A stretch of DNA of 64,000 bases from Leptotrichia hongkongensis (GTDB lineage Bacteria; Fusobacteriota; Fusobacteriia; Fusobacteriales; Leptotrichiaceae), in assembly GCF_007990635.1 (NCBI RefSeq), contig NZ_AP019846.1, forward strand, positions 310,001 through 374,000, read 5' to 3'. Position 1 is the stretch's first letter, and every line of letters starts with the position of its first letter. Of this stretch, positions 29,441 to 38,258 are shown one piece after another. The notes beneath the pieces are model-generated. The model ran no database searches. It worked only from the letters and a program-made list of their open reading frames with translations, and was not told the origin of the DNA. The position numbers were made by a program, and so were the translations under genes.

Positions 29441-29848
29441 ATGACTTTGGAAATAACTACCCCAGCTGTTCTTTTTCCTACGGTATCTCTTCTTTTGCTG
29501 GCATATACTAACAGATTTTTGGCACTTACAGCCATTGTCAGACAGATGGATTCGAGCGGAGAAATCGAGCATGAATTTTATCAGGTTAAGAATCTGAAGA
29601 AACGGTTAAATTATATTAAAAAGATGCAGTACTTTGGAGTTTCTAGCTTATTATTATGTGCTGTTTCAATGTTATTCCTGTTTTTCCAAATAAATTTTAT
29701 TGGATATATAAGTTTTGGGATAAGTCTAGTGTCACTCATAATTTCGTTAATATTTTCATTGTTAGAAATTCAGATTTCACTAGAGGCATTGAGGATTCAT
29801 TTGAATTATAATAAAGATAGTGAGAATGAAGAGAAAAAAAAACTTTGA
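29441..29848 (+). CDS. DUF2721-family membrane protein
   Basis: The product (about 135 residues) matches DUF2721 proteins: a first hydrophobic segment with TTPAVLFPTVSLLLLAYTNRF, a short charged middle, and two further membrane segments. I place the start at 29441 because the family begins here and an AAAGGA lies 11 bases upstream; ATGs at 29429 and 29432 are too close to the ribosome site. The function of the family is unknown. Confidence 0.75.
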   Translation: MTLEITTPAVLFPTVSLLLLAYTNRFLALTAIVRQMDSSGEIEHEFYQVKNLKKRLNYIKKMQYFGVSSLLLCAVSMLFLFFQINFIGYISFGISLVSLIISLIFSLLEIQISLEALRIHLNYNKDSENEEKKKL

Positions 29849-29884
29849 TTTAAAGATATTTTATTAAAAAATTATTTATATTAT

Positions 29885-29913
29885 TTGAATAAATCAGAAA
29901 AAATTGATATAAT
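29885..29913 (+). promoter_or_regulatory. Promoter upstream of glmU
   Basis: TTGAAT and TATAAT are 17 bases apart. A transcript from here would have a leader of about 117 bases containing the hairpin at 29939-29958. Confidence 0.6.
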
Positions 29914-29938
29914 TAAACAGAAAAGAAATTTTAAGATT

Positions 29939-29962
29939 AAACTCAAAAATTTGAGTTTTTTT
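29939..29962 (+). terminator. Terminator-like hairpin in the glmU leader
   Basis: AAACTCAA-AAAT-TTGAGTTT is followed by a short T-run. It lies between the glmU promoter and the gene, so it is either an attenuator of glmU or the terminator of the DUF2721 gene 90 bases upstream. Confidence 0.55.
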
Positions 29963-30036
29963 AAACACTAGATTTTTTATAGCTTGAGTAAAATAAAAAC
30001 AAATATTTTATTGTTAATAATTTTAAGGAGGAAATA

Positions 30037-31374
30037 ATGATTTCGGTAATTTTAGCGGCTGGAAAAGGGACTAGAATGAAGTCTGAACAGTCTAAAGTTC
30101 TGCACAAAGTGAACGGTGTTCCGATGATTAGAAGAGTGGTCAATGTACTAGAAAATATTGGGAATGATAAAAATATTTTTATTCTAGGACATAAAAAGGA
30201 AGATGTTTTAGCTGAAATGGGAAATGTTGTTTATGTTACACAAGAAGAACAGCTTGGAACAGGACATGCTATTTTAATTGCAAAGGATAAAATCAAGGAA
30301 TATGGAGAAAATGTATTAATCACTTGTGGAGATACTCCGCTTTTGAAGGAAGAAACATTGAAAAAATTAAAGGATACGTTTGAGGAAAAAAATCTTGATT
30401 GTATTGTACTTTCATGTAAAGTTAAAAATCCATTTGGATATGGTCGGATTGTTAAGAAAAATGATAAGATTTCAAACATTGTTGAAGAAAAGGAAGCAAG
30501 CGAAAGTCAGAAAAAAATAGATGAAATTAATACAGGAGTATATATTTTCAAAAATGAAAGTCTGCTTTATGCGATAGAAAAAATTGACAATAACAATTCA
30601 AAAGGTGAATATTATTTAACCGATGCTATAAAAATATTGACAAATGAAGGTTACAGTGTTGACAGCTTTCAAATTGAAGATGAAGAGGAAATCTTAGGAG
30701 TAAACTCAAAAGCTCAGTTAGCGCAGGCAAGTAAAATTTCAAGAAACAGAAAAAATACTGAACTTATGGATAACGGAGTAATTCTCATTGACCCAGATAC
30801 AACTTATATTGAAGATAATGTTGAAATTGGACAGGATACTGTAATTCATCCAAATGTTACAATTCAAGGTAATACGAAAATCGGGAAAAACTGCGAAATC
30901 TTGGGAAATACGAGAATTGAAAATTCTGTGATTGCTGATAATGTGAAAATAGAGGCTTCTGTTGTTGAGCAGTCTACTCTTGAGGAAGGGGTAACTGTGG
31001 GACCTTTTGCACATTTACGTCCAAAGGCGCATTTGAAAGAAACTGTACATGTGGGAAACTTTGTGGAAATAAAAAATGCTACGCTTGAAAAAGGTGTGAA
31101 AACAGGGCATTTGACTTATATTGGAGATGCTGAAGTTGGGGAAAATACGAATATCGGTGCAGGTACAATCACTTGCAATTATGACGGGAAAAATAAACAT
31201 AAGACAAAAATTGGAAAAAATGCATTTATTGGAAGCAATTCAATAATTGTAGCACCTGTAGAAATTGGTGATAAAGTACTAACTGCCGCAGGTTCTGTTA
31301 TTACAAAGAATATTCCTAATGAAGCACTTGCATTTGGAAGGGCAAAACAGGTAAATAAAGAAAAAAATAAGTAA
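30037..31374 (+). CDS. glmU: Bifunctional UDP-GlcNAc pyrophosphorylase / GlcN-1-P acetyltransferase
   Basis: GlmU makes UDP-N-acetylglucosamine for peptidoglycan and other envelope polymers. The N-terminal nucleotidyltransferase domain begins with [11 protein letters not shown] (signature L-x2-G-x-G-T-x-M) and has the QLGTGHA and GDTPLL motifs. From about residue 245 the protein is a left-handed beta-helix of hexapeptide repeats with the acetyltransferase residues in LRPKAHL and GNFVEIKNA. The length of 445 is normal. AAGGAGG precedes ATG. prs follows, the common glmU-prs arrangement. Confidence 0.98.
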   Translation: MISVILAAGKGTRMKSEQSKVLHKVNGVPMIRRVVNVLENIGNDKNIFILGHKKEDVLAEMGNVVYVTQEEQLGTGHAILIAKDKIKEYGENVLITCGDTPLLKEETLKKLKDTFEEKNLDCIVLSCKVKNPFGYGRIVKKNDKISNIVEEKEASESQKKIDEINTGVYIFKNESLLYAIEKIDNNNSKGEYYLTDAIKILTNEGYSVDSFQIEDEEEILGVNSKAQLAQASKISRNRKNTELMDNGVILIDPDTTYIEDNVEIGQDTVIHPNVTIQGNTKIGKNCEILGNTRIENSVIADNVKIEASVVEQSTLEEGVTVGPFAHLRPKAHLKETVHVGNFVEIKNATLEKGVKTGHLTYIGDAEVGENTNIGAGTITCNYDGKNKHKTKIGKNAFIGSNSIIVAPVEIGDKVLTAAGSVITKNIPNEALAFGRAKQVNKEKNK

Positions 31375-31507
31375 AACATTTTGAAAAATGTCAAAAAATC
31401 AGAAAATGTTATAAAACATTTATTATGTAAATTTAAGACCTTATAACTTAATGGAAAATAAAAATATTTTAATAAAAATTCAAAATATAGAGAGAAAGGG
31501 AAATGAA

Positions 31508-32500
31508 ATGATAACATTAACCAAGGAAGACAAGAGCAGAATAAGAATATTTGCAGGAACATCAAGTGAAGTTTTAGCGCAAAAAATTGTAAAATATTTG
31601 GATATGGATTTATCATCTGCTGAAATTGTAAGATTTGCCGATGGAGAAACTTTTGCAAAGTCAAATGAAAGTGTACGGGGATGCAAGGTGTTTATCATCC
31701 AATCTACTTCAAAGCCTGTAAATGAAAGTATTATGGAGCTTTTAGTTTTTATTGATGCGATTAAAAGGTCATCAGCCAGAGAAATTATTGCAATAATTCC
31801 TTATTACGGGTATGCAAGGCAGGACAGAAAGGCAAGTCCACGTGAGCCAATCACATCAAAACTTGTTGCAAACCTGCTTACTGTTGCAGGAGCTACAAGA
31901 GTAGTTACAATGGATTTACATGCAAGACAAATTCAAGGATTTTTTGACATTCCAGTGGATCACATGGAAGCATTGCCAATTTTGGCTAAACACTTTATAA
32001 AATATGGATTCCACCCGGAAGATACTGTTGTTGTTTCACCTGACGTTGGAGGCGTAAAAAGAGCAAGAGGGCTTGCAAACTGGCTTCATACACCGCTTGC
32101 GATAATTGACAAAAGACGTGCGAAGGCAAATGTTTCAGAAGTTATGAATATTATTGGAGATATAAAAGGGAAAAAAGCCATCTTAATTGACGATATGATT
32201 GACACAGCGGGAACAATTTGCAATGCGGCGCAGGCTCTGATTGACAAAGGGGCATCGGAAGTTTACGCATGTGCTACACACGCCGTATTCTCAGATCCTG
32301 CAATCGAAAGATTAAAAAACTCAGCCTTTACAGAAGTTGTGGTAACTGACACAATCCAATTGCCCGAAGACAGAAAATTCGACAAATTGAAAATTTTATC
32401 AACAAGTAAAATGTTGGCGGAAATAATAAAAAGAATTGCTACAAATAATCCAATAAGCGACTTATTTGAAATGCCGGTTGATGATGGTAACGATGACTAA
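31508..32500 (+). CDS. prs: Ribose-phosphate pyrophosphokinase
   Basis: Prs makes PRPP for purine, pyrimidine, His and Trp synthesis. The protein shows SESVRG-type and RQDRKASPREPI segments and the PRPP-binding loop ILIDDMIDTAGT. I place the start at 31508 (MITLTKED), which has AAAGGG seven bases upstream and gives 330 residues; an in-frame ATG at 31451 lacks a ribosome site. The C-terminus has an extra acidic tail (DDGNDD). It overlaps the next gene by eight bases. Confidence 0.96.
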   Translation: MITLTKEDKSRIRIFAGTSSEVLAQKIVKYLDMDLSSAEIVRFADGETFAKSNESVRGCKVFIIQSTSKPVNESIMELLVFIDAIKRSSAREIIAIIPYYGYARQDRKASPREPITSKLVANLLTVAGATRVVTMDLHARQIQGFFDIPVDHMEALPILAKHFIKYGFHPEDTVVVSPDVGGVKRARGLANWLHTPLAIIDKRRAKANVSEVMNIIGDIKGKKAILIDDMIDTAGTICNAAQALIDKGASEVYACATHAVFSDPAIERLKNSAFTEVVVTDTIQLPEDRKFDKLKILSTSKMLAEIIKRIATNNPISDLFEMPVDDGNDD

Positions 32501-33095
32501 AATTCAAAATGCAGTAAATATTTTAAAAAAGGGAGGAGTTGCCATATTTCCAACGGACACTGTTTATGGAATAGGCACTCTTCCCAAAAAAGAATACATG
32601 GAAAAAATTTATAAAATAAAAAAAAGGGATTTTTCAAAAAAAATAATCGCTTTAATCAGTGATAAAAATAAATTAGCAGAATTAATAAACGAAACTGATG
32701 AAAATATAAAAAAAATTGAAAATATACTCAAAAAATATTGGCCGGGAGAACTAACTGTCATCTTTCGTGCAAATCAGAATTTTACAAAACATTTTGATAA
32801 AAATATGGAAACAATTGGAATTCGTATTCCAAAAAATGAAACTGCCCTTGAAATAATAAAAAAATCTGGAGGCGTTTTATTAACCACAAGTGCAAATATT
32901 TCAGGCGAAAATGCTGTCACTAAAGTAGAAAAACTGAGCGAGGAATTAATAAAAAATGCAGATATAATTATTTCAAATGAAAAAGTGAAACTGACAGGAA
33001 AACCTTCTACAATTGTGAAATATGAAGATGGAAAATTGACATTGCTAAGAGAAGGAAATATTGCATTTGAAGAAATAATCAATAATTTTAGATGA
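32493..33095 (+). CDS. TsaC/Sua5-like threonylcarbamoyl-AMP synthase
   Basis: The product (about 200 residues) is a YrdC-fold protein of the short TsaC type, which activates threonine and bicarbonate for the t6A37 modification of tRNAs. Family segments are FPTDTVYGIG, KKRDFSKKI and the KYWPGELTVIF and TSANISGE motifs. The ATG at 32493 lies within the end of prs and matches the family start; an upstream ATG at 32466 would add nine unusual residues. There is no Sua5 C-terminal domain. Confidence 0.9.
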   Translation: MTKIQNAVNILKKGGVAIFPTDTVYGIGTLPKKEYMEKIYKIKKRDFSKKIIALISDKNKLAELINETDENIKKIENILKKYWPGELTVIFRANQNFTKHFDKNMETIGIRIPKNETALEIIKKSGGVLLTTSANISGENAVTKVEKLSEELIKNADIIISNEKVKLTGKPSTIVKYEDGKLTLLREGNIAFEEIINNFR

Positions 33096-33112
33096 TGATA
33101 TTTAAGATTAAA

Positions 33113-33141
33113 TTGACAAAAGTTAGATATTTGAGTAGAAT
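33113..33141 (+). promoter_or_regulatory. Promoter ahead of the 157-residue gene
   Basis: TTGACA and TAGAAT are 17 bases apart, 60 bases upstream of the gene. Confidence 0.65.
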
Positions 33142-33200
33142 AATTATAATTTTAATAAATTATTATAAATATAAAAATAATAAATGGAAAGGAGTCTTTT

Positions 33201-33674
33201 ATGGCAAAAATGGTAAATCCAAATACTGTTAGCAATATGGATTTAATAAATGCAAAATCACAAGCGAAAATGCAGCAGCTTGTACAAAAAATTGGAAAAG
33301 GAAAAAGAAAAGTCAATATTACATTTTCTAAAATGTCAAGAAGTTATCTAACAAGAATGATTGAAGAAATGAGAAAAATGATGAGTCAGTATGAAAAACA
33401 GCTGCCAAACGTATTTGGTTTCTTTAAATATCTAGAAAATGAAGTAAAAATAACAAAGGCAAACAAAAAGGAAAAAACTAAAAATGTAAAACTTTCTTAT
33501 GAAGAAGTTGACTTTTTTAAATTACAGCTAAAGGAAACATTAAAGGGGATTGATGCACAACGTGCAGCTTTGAAATGGTACAACTTGATTAAAAAGGCAT
33601 TATTTAAAACATTGAAAAAGCAGACAGAATTAGTACTAGAAGAATTTAATGCTGGAAGTGTAAAAAAGAAATAA
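33201..33674 (+). CDS. Conserved-looking basic protein of unknown function
   Basis: The 157-residue protein is very lysine-rich and predicted largely helical. It has no membrane segment, signal peptide or motif I recognise. A good ribosome site (GAAAGGAG) and a consensus promoter support expression. The PilB/GspE-type ATPase gene follows after about 40 bases and is probably cotranscribed, so a role with that ATPase is possible but unsupported. Confidence 0.65.
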   Translation: MAKMVNPNTVSNMDLINAKSQAKMQQLVQKIGKGKRKVNITFSKMSRSYLTRMIEEMRKMMSQYEKQLPNVFGFFKYLENEVKITKANKKEKTKNVKLSYEEVDFFKLQLKETLKGIDAQRAALKWYNLIKKALFKTLKKQTELVLEEFNAGSVKKK

Positions 33675-33718
33675 CTAAAAATAAAAAACTATAAAAGCGG
33701 GAAGGGAAATTGAGGACA

Positions 33719-34927
33719 ATGAATGAAAAAATAACTGAGAAAGTAAAATTAAAGGATATTTCTGATAATAAAAAAAATAATTTGTTATCAAAAGATACAG
33801 TTTCTTATTTAAATGAAATTGTAAAGGCTGGATTTAAGGAGCGTGCCAGCGATATTCACATAAAATTTGACTTGCTGGAAGGCACGGAAATAAAATACCG
33901 AGTTGACGGGTATCTTATGGAAAGTGAAAAATTATATGAATCCGTAAACAAAAAGGTACTTGAAAAAAATATTACAGAAATTATTGCCAGAATAAAAATT
34001 TTGGCGGGAATGAATGTTGCAGAGAAAAGAAAGCCACAAGATGGCAGCTTTTCTTTTTTATTGAATATAAAAAATATTAATAAGCGATATGACATAAGAG
34101 CAGCCTATATGCCAACAATTGGCGGAGAAAGCATAGTTCTACGTATTCTTGAAAATTATCTGGAAGACATAAACCTTGAAACACTAGGATTTTCGAACCA
34201 AAGCATAGCAATGCTAAATGAGATTTTAACTAGAAAGTATGGAATGATACTTGTAAGCGGACCGACAGGCTCTGGAAAATCCACAACCTTAAAATCCTTA
34301 ATAAATATGTTAAATGACGGAAGAAAAAAAATCATAACGGTAGAAGACCCTGTAGAAAGCAAAATTGACGGAATTATTCAAATACAGGTAAATCAGAGTA
34401 TCGGAGTAACATTTGCTGAAGTCTTGAAAGCTACATTAAGAAATGACCCCGATATTATTGTAATTTCAGAAATTAGAGATGAAGTTACGGCTGAAATTGC
34501 TGTAAGAGCAGCATTAACAGGACATCTTGTAATTTCGACAATTCACACAAACGATGCTGTTTCCACATTAATCAGGCTAGTAGATATGGGCATTCCAAAA
34601 TACTTGATACTAGATTCATTAATCGGAGTAATTGGACAAAGACTAGTTGGGAAAAAGTGCCAGAAATGTATGGGAGAAGGCTGTGATGAATGCTCCAGCG
34701 GATACAGCGGCAGAATTTCGATAAATGAGCTGCTTGTACTAAATCAAGATGTGCGAAATATTTTGAAAGAAGACAATCATCTTGGCTCTGAAACAAAAAA
34801 TAAATTGAAAATACTGAATCAAAAGTACCAAAATCAGAAATGTTTTATTGATTTTATGGAAGATGCGGATGAAAAAATAGAAAAAAATCTAATCTCTGAA
34901 AGGGAAAAAACGAGTATTATCTTTTAA
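33719..34927 (+). CDS. PilB/GspE-family secretion or pilus ATPase
   Basis: This AAA+ ATPase powers type IV pilus extension or type II secretion in its family. The protein has the N2-type domain (ASDIHIKFD), Walker A GPTGSGKSTTL, the aspartate box, Walker B VISEIRD, the His box GHLVISTIHTNDA and a zinc tetra-cysteine cluster (CQKCMGEGCDEC). At 403 residues it lacks the longer N-terminal domain of typical PilB. The ATG at 33719 is chosen over a TTG at 33710; the ribosome signal GAAGGG fits either imperfectly. No pilin, platform or secretin gene is nearby. Confidence 0.9.
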   Translation: MNEKITEKVKLKDISDNKKNNLLSKDTVSYLNEIVKAGFKERASDIHIKFDLLEGTEIKYRVDGYLMESEKLYESVNKKVLEKNITEIIARIKILAGMNVAEKRKPQDGSFSFLLNIKNINKRYDIRAAYMPTIGGESIVLRILENYLEDINLETLGFSNQSIAMLNEILTRKYGMILVSGPTGSGKSTTLKSLINMLNDGRKKIITVEDPVESKIDGIIQIQVNQSIGVTFAEVLKATLRNDPDIIVISEIRDEVTAEIAVRAALTGHLVISTIHTNDAVSTLIRLVDMGIPKYLILDSLIGVIGQRLVGKKCQKCMGEGCDECSSGYSGRISINELLVLNQDVRNILKEDNHLGSETKNKLKILNQKYQNQKCFIDFMEDADEKIEKNLISEREKTSIIF

Positions 34928-35271
34928 GAAAATATCAAAAATACAAAATTAAGCAATAATTAGTTTAATGATTGAAATACGAAGAGAAAGAGTAGGTAAT
35001 TAAGATGAAAAAGTTGAAGTTTATATTATTGATTTTGGTAAGTATTTTCTGTTTAAATTTCTGTCTTACAACAGCTGCAATCATAGGTTCAATGCAGGGG
35101 GATGGTTTATTACCTCCTCCTAAACCTGAAAGTCCTTATTATTATGGTAATAATAAGAAATTGAATACCTTGCTTCTTACTGAAAATAAAAAAAAGATAG
35201 AGATTGGAAATAGTAATGTACAAATTTCTATACCTGAAGGATTATGGTTAAAGAATAGTGATAATAGTCTT

Positions 35272-35299
35272 ATTAATGAAACATTGAGTAAAAAAAAAT
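35272..35299 (+). repeat. 28-bp target-site duplication, left copy
   Basis: The sequence from ATTAATGAAACATTGAG through a nine-base A-run to a final T is repeated exactly at 36383-36410, on the other side of the insertion sequence. Confidence 0.92.
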
Positions 35300-36382
35300 G
35301 TTGTGAGATAATACATATGTGACAAGAATATACAAAAAAAGAAAGGTTTCTGATATAATGTAAATCTACCAAACCACATTAAGGAGAAACCTTTCATATG
35401 AGTAGTATATCAGAAATATACCGTGTTCGTCAACGGGCAATTGAGTATGCAATAAAACATAATAATAATTCAAAGGCAGCAGTGAAGTATAAGACATCAC
35501 GTCAGCAGATAAAACGTTGGAGAGACAGATACGACGGAACAGTCCAGTCTCTTCTGCCAAAAAGCAGAAGACCTAAAAGCCACCCAAACCAGCACACGCA
35601 AGAAGAAATAGAGCTGGTTATGAAAAAGTACAGGAAATTTGGCTATGAAGGGCTGGCAGAAGTCTATGTTAAAGCAAGAAAGGAAGGCTACAGCCGTACA
35701 TACGATTCAATGTGCAAGATAATAAGGAAAATGAAGGGCAATGCCAAAGAAAAGCCTAAAAAGCAGCATAAAAGAAAAAGAAAGTTGAACAGGCGAAGTA
35801 CCTGGGAAAGAGTGCAGATAGACATAAAATATGTTCCAGAAGAATGCATACAGTTTGGAACACGTGACCAGAAGTATTATCAAATAACAGCATTAGATGA
35901 ATATACAAGAAAAAGAGTGTTAAGGATAGCAGATGAAAAAGCACCTATCAGACTGCAAAGTTTCTAGAGAACTTGGAAAGGGAGCTGGGATTTGACATAA
36001 AGAAAGTTCAGACAGATAATGGGAAAGAGTTCACAAATTCTGAAAGTGATAAGAAAACACTGTTTGAGCTGAAACTGGAGGAGAAGGGGATAGAGTACGT
36101 GACAACCCGTCCATATTCGCCATGGGAGAATGGAAAAGTGGAAAGAAGCCACAGGCTTGACAGCAAGTACTATGCAGACAAGAAATTTAAAAGCAAGGAA
36201 GAACTGTTAAGGGCAATAAGGAAATACAATACAAGATACAACAACATATCAAGAAAAGTACTGGGCTTTAAGAGTCCAAATGAAGTATTAAAAGAGTACA
36301 AGGAAAATCAGTAGGTTAAAGATACATTAGGAAAGAAATATTTTTTTAATATATTTTTGTAACAAATGTTTGACATCTATAC
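35300..36382 (+). mobile_element. Insertion sequence, 1,083 bp, long target duplication
   Basis: The element lies between perfect 28-bp direct repeats. Its ends are imperfect inverted repeats: left ACATATGTGACAAGAATATA matches the complement of the right end, ACATTTGTTACAAAAATATA, over about 20 bases. It encodes one DDE transposase in two frames. Long duplications of 24-29 bp are known for part of the IS1202 family (IS1202 itself, about 27 bp), so an IS1202-type element is likely; the family call is inference. The right end carries an outward TTGACA (36371-36376) without a matching -10 box. Confidence 0.88.
35398..36314 (+). CDS. DDE transposase in two frames (-1 shift)
   Basis: Frame one (from ATG 35398) encodes a helix-turn-helix (KYKTSRQQIKRWRDRY) and the first catalytic Asp (QIDIKY). 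It ends at 35967. The rest, with the second Asp (VQTDNGKEF) and the Glu (ENGKVERSH), is in the -1 frame. The frames join at the AAAAA run at 35936-35940: slippage on the Lys codon, or one missing A, gives DEK-STYQTAKFLENLE without a break. The product would be about 305 residues with a full DDE triad. Programmed frameshifting and a simple one-base deletion are both possible. AAGGAG precedes the start. Confidence 0.85.
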
Positions 36383-36410
36383 ATTAATGAAACATTGAGT
36401 AAAAAAAAAT
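36383..36410 (+). repeat. 28-bp target-site duplication, right copy
   Basis: This is an exact copy of 35272-35299, immediately right of the insertion sequence. The disrupted gene's reading frame resumes here. Confidence 0.92.
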
Positions 36411-36771
36411 CATTTGAATTATCTGGTGATTATCTAGGAAAATCAATTATATTGCCAATCAATATTTATAATGAAAATTTTGAAGAATTTGCAAAAAAAG
36501 AAAATTTAGTTAAAATAAATAAAAATACATACTTTAACAAATTTGAATATGGGAGTAAAAAATTAAATTGAATCAAATTATAAAAAAATTAATGACAATG
36601 CTTTTGCCGTTACAAGTTTTGATGATACGAAAGAAATTTCTAAAAATTTCTTTTAGAGTTGATGAAAGATTGGTAAAAGTTAAACTTTATATTGATAGAA
36701 CTAATAATTATTGTGTTTTGATAAATAATAAAGTAAATTTTATATATTGAAGAACAGACAAATAAAATATG

Positions 36772-36824
36772 AACTGTACCTGAAATTTTGTATAACAAGA
36801 TGGAGGGTGCAGTTTTTTATTATT
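36772..36824 (+). terminator. Terminator after the interrupted gene
   Basis: ACTGTACCT pairs with AGGGTGCAGT (two G-U pairs), followed by TTTTTTATTATTTTTT. Confidence 0.65.
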
Positions 36825-36860
36825 TTTTAGATATTTTGATTATTTGAAATATTGGGTTTA

Positions 36861-36903
36861 TATCCTTTATTAAAAAAGTTTTTAATGAATTCGTTATTTA
36901 AAT
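36861..36903 (+). repeat. Short 43-bp repeat B, copy 1
   Basis: TATCCTTTATTA-AAAAGTTT-TAATGAATTCGTTATTTAAAT recurs at 44629-44671 with three differences. Its core TAATGAATTCGTTA is nearly palindromic. It lies 24 bases before a copy of the 105-bp repeat. Confidence 0.75.
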
Positions 36904-36927
36904 GAGGTTTAGCATAAAATAAATATA

Positions 36928-37035
36928 TAGTAAAACTAGTTTAAAACAGAACTCAAAAGTTATGACTGTTTTACTCAAACCCTAAAGTATATAATTTCTA
37001 GTAGTTCAATTTTAAAAGGGTTCGAGTATATTATA
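36928..37035 (+). repeat. Dispersed ~105-bp intergenic repeat, copy 2
   Basis: This copy pairs AGTAAAAC with GTTTTACT, and ACTCAAACCC with GGGTTCGAGT (one mismatch). It lies in the 470-base gap between the interrupted gene and hrcA, which also contains repeat B and the hrcA promoter. Confidence 0.85.
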
Positions 37036-37135
37036 GAAAATTGAAAAAATAAACTTAAAAAACTCAGTATTTATTATATTTATCTCAATATCATAAAAAT
37101 TTTTTGAAAAAATGAAAAAAAATTTAAAAAAAGTG

Positions 37136-37164
37136 TTGACAAATTTAAAAAAATGTAATATTAT
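37136..37164 (+). promoter_or_regulatory. Promoter of the hrcA-grpE-dnaK operon
   Basis: TTGACA and TATTAT are 17 bases apart. The predicted start falls just ahead of the CIRCE element, the usual layout for HrcA-repressed operons. Confidence 0.8.
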
Positions 37165-37174
37165 ATATCTATAG

Positions 37175-37201
37175 TTAGCAACCTAAGTTAGAGAGTGCTA
37201 A
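37175..37201 (+). promoter_or_regulatory. CIRCE operator
   Basis: TTAGCAACC-N9-GAGTGCTAA matches the CIRCE consensus (TTAGCACTC-N9-GAGTGCTAA). The right arm is perfect and the left arm differs at two positions. The HrcA repressor encoded just downstream is expected to bind it. No CIRCE is seen before dnaJ. Confidence 0.92.
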
Positions 37202-37223
37202 CAACAAAAAGGAAGGTGCCGAG

Positions 37224-38234
37224 ATGAATGATAGGGAGCAATTGATTTTAAAGGCTATTATCAAGCACTATCTGGAATTTGGTGAGAGTGTGGGATCACG
37301 GACACTTGAGAAAAAATACAATATTGGAGTGTCTTCGGCCACTATTCGAAATACAATGGCAGATTTGGAAGATAAGGGCCTAATTGTAAAAACACATACA
37401 TCTTCTGGACGTATTCCGACAAGTGAAGGATATAAGCTGTATGTCGATGAGCTTTTGAAAATCAGAGATATTTCTCAGGAGGAAAAGGCGAAAGTCATGC
37501 AGGCGTACAATAAGAGGATGAATCAAATTGATACTATATTTGAGGAAACATCCAGATTATTGTCAAAAATTAGTCAATATGCCGGGGTTGTATTAGAGCC
37601 GGCGTTTACGCAGGAAGGTGTAAAAAAGGTAAAATTGGTACATATTGATGAAACGACTATACTTGCCGTAGTTGTAATGAATTCTTCCCTTACAAAAAAT
37701 TTAAATATCTTTCTAGAAAATCCTGTAACTGAAAATGAAGTGGAAACAATAAATAGTTTTTTAAATGAAAAAATTGCGAACAGTGAGTATTTTACATTAT
37801 CTGACTTAAAGGATTTTTTCACGAATACAAATTTATTTATGCAAAGCGATTTTCAGGATAATATGATTTCTGATGAAGGAAAATTATTTTTTGAAGGTGG
37901 AACGAATCTCATTGAAAACAATGCCTCTGATGTAATGAACCTTATAAACCGTGTAAAATTGTTTAATAATCCGAATGATTTACGGAACGTGTTTGCACAG
38001 TTTTTACAGATGGAGGAATTTAAGGATAGAGAAGTTAATGTAATTTTCGGAGAAGATTTGAATATTGCAGGGCTTGAAGATTTCTCATTTGTATTCTCGG
38101 TTTATACGCTTAATAATGCGAAGGGGATTATCGGTGTGATTGGACCAAAACGAATGGAATATTCAAAGACGGTTGGACTCGTTGAATATGTAGCAGAAGA
38201 AGTGAATCAGTTATTAAATCAAAAAAATAAATAA
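37224..38234 (+). CDS. hrcA: Heat-inducible transcription repressor HrcA
   Basis: HrcA represses chaperone operons through CIRCE. The 336-residue protein has the winged-helix N-terminus with GESVGSRTLEKKY and the segment VSSATIRNTMADLEDKGLI, followed by the GAF-like dimer domain. It is the first gene of the operon and therefore regulates itself. The ribosome site is AAGGAAGG. Confidence 0.97.
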   Translation: MNDREQLILKAIIKHYLEFGESVGSRTLEKKYNIGVSSATIRNTMADLEDKGLIVKTHTSSGRIPTSEGYKLYVDELLKIRDISQEEKAKVMQAYNKRMNQIDTIFEETSRLLSKISQYAGVVLEPAFTQEGVKKVKLVHIDETTILAVVVMNSSLTKNLNIFLENPVTENEVETINSFLNEKIANSEYFTLSDLKDFFTNTNLFMQSDFQDNMISDEGKLFFEGGTNLIENNASDVMNLINRVKLFNNPNDLRNVFAQFLQMEEFKDREVNVIFGEDLNIAGLEDFSFVFSVYTLNNAKGIIGVIGPKRMEYSKTVGLVEYVAEEVNQLLNQKNK

Positions 38235-38258
38235 TAAGAAGGAGAGTGGGTTTTTTAA

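Larger units (their letters stand above)
35005..36750 (+). pseudogene. Exported-protein gene interrupted by an insertion sequence
   Basis: The reading frame opens with a signal peptide (MKKLKFILLILVSIF), continues through a Pro-rich stretch (LLPPPKPESPYYYG) and is broken at codon ~99 by the element at 35300-36382. After the element the same frame resumes (NETLSKKKSFELSGDY) but then needs two further one-base shifts, near 36568 and near 36650, to reach the end (DRTNNYCVLINNKVNFIY). The intact ancestor would be about 211 residues. The family is not recognised. The extra shifts suggest decay after loss of function. Confidence 0.75.

Noticed and set aside
36568-36750. A 60-codon frame starting at TTG after the insertion sequence
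   Set aside because: It is better explained as one of three frames of the broken exported-protein gene.
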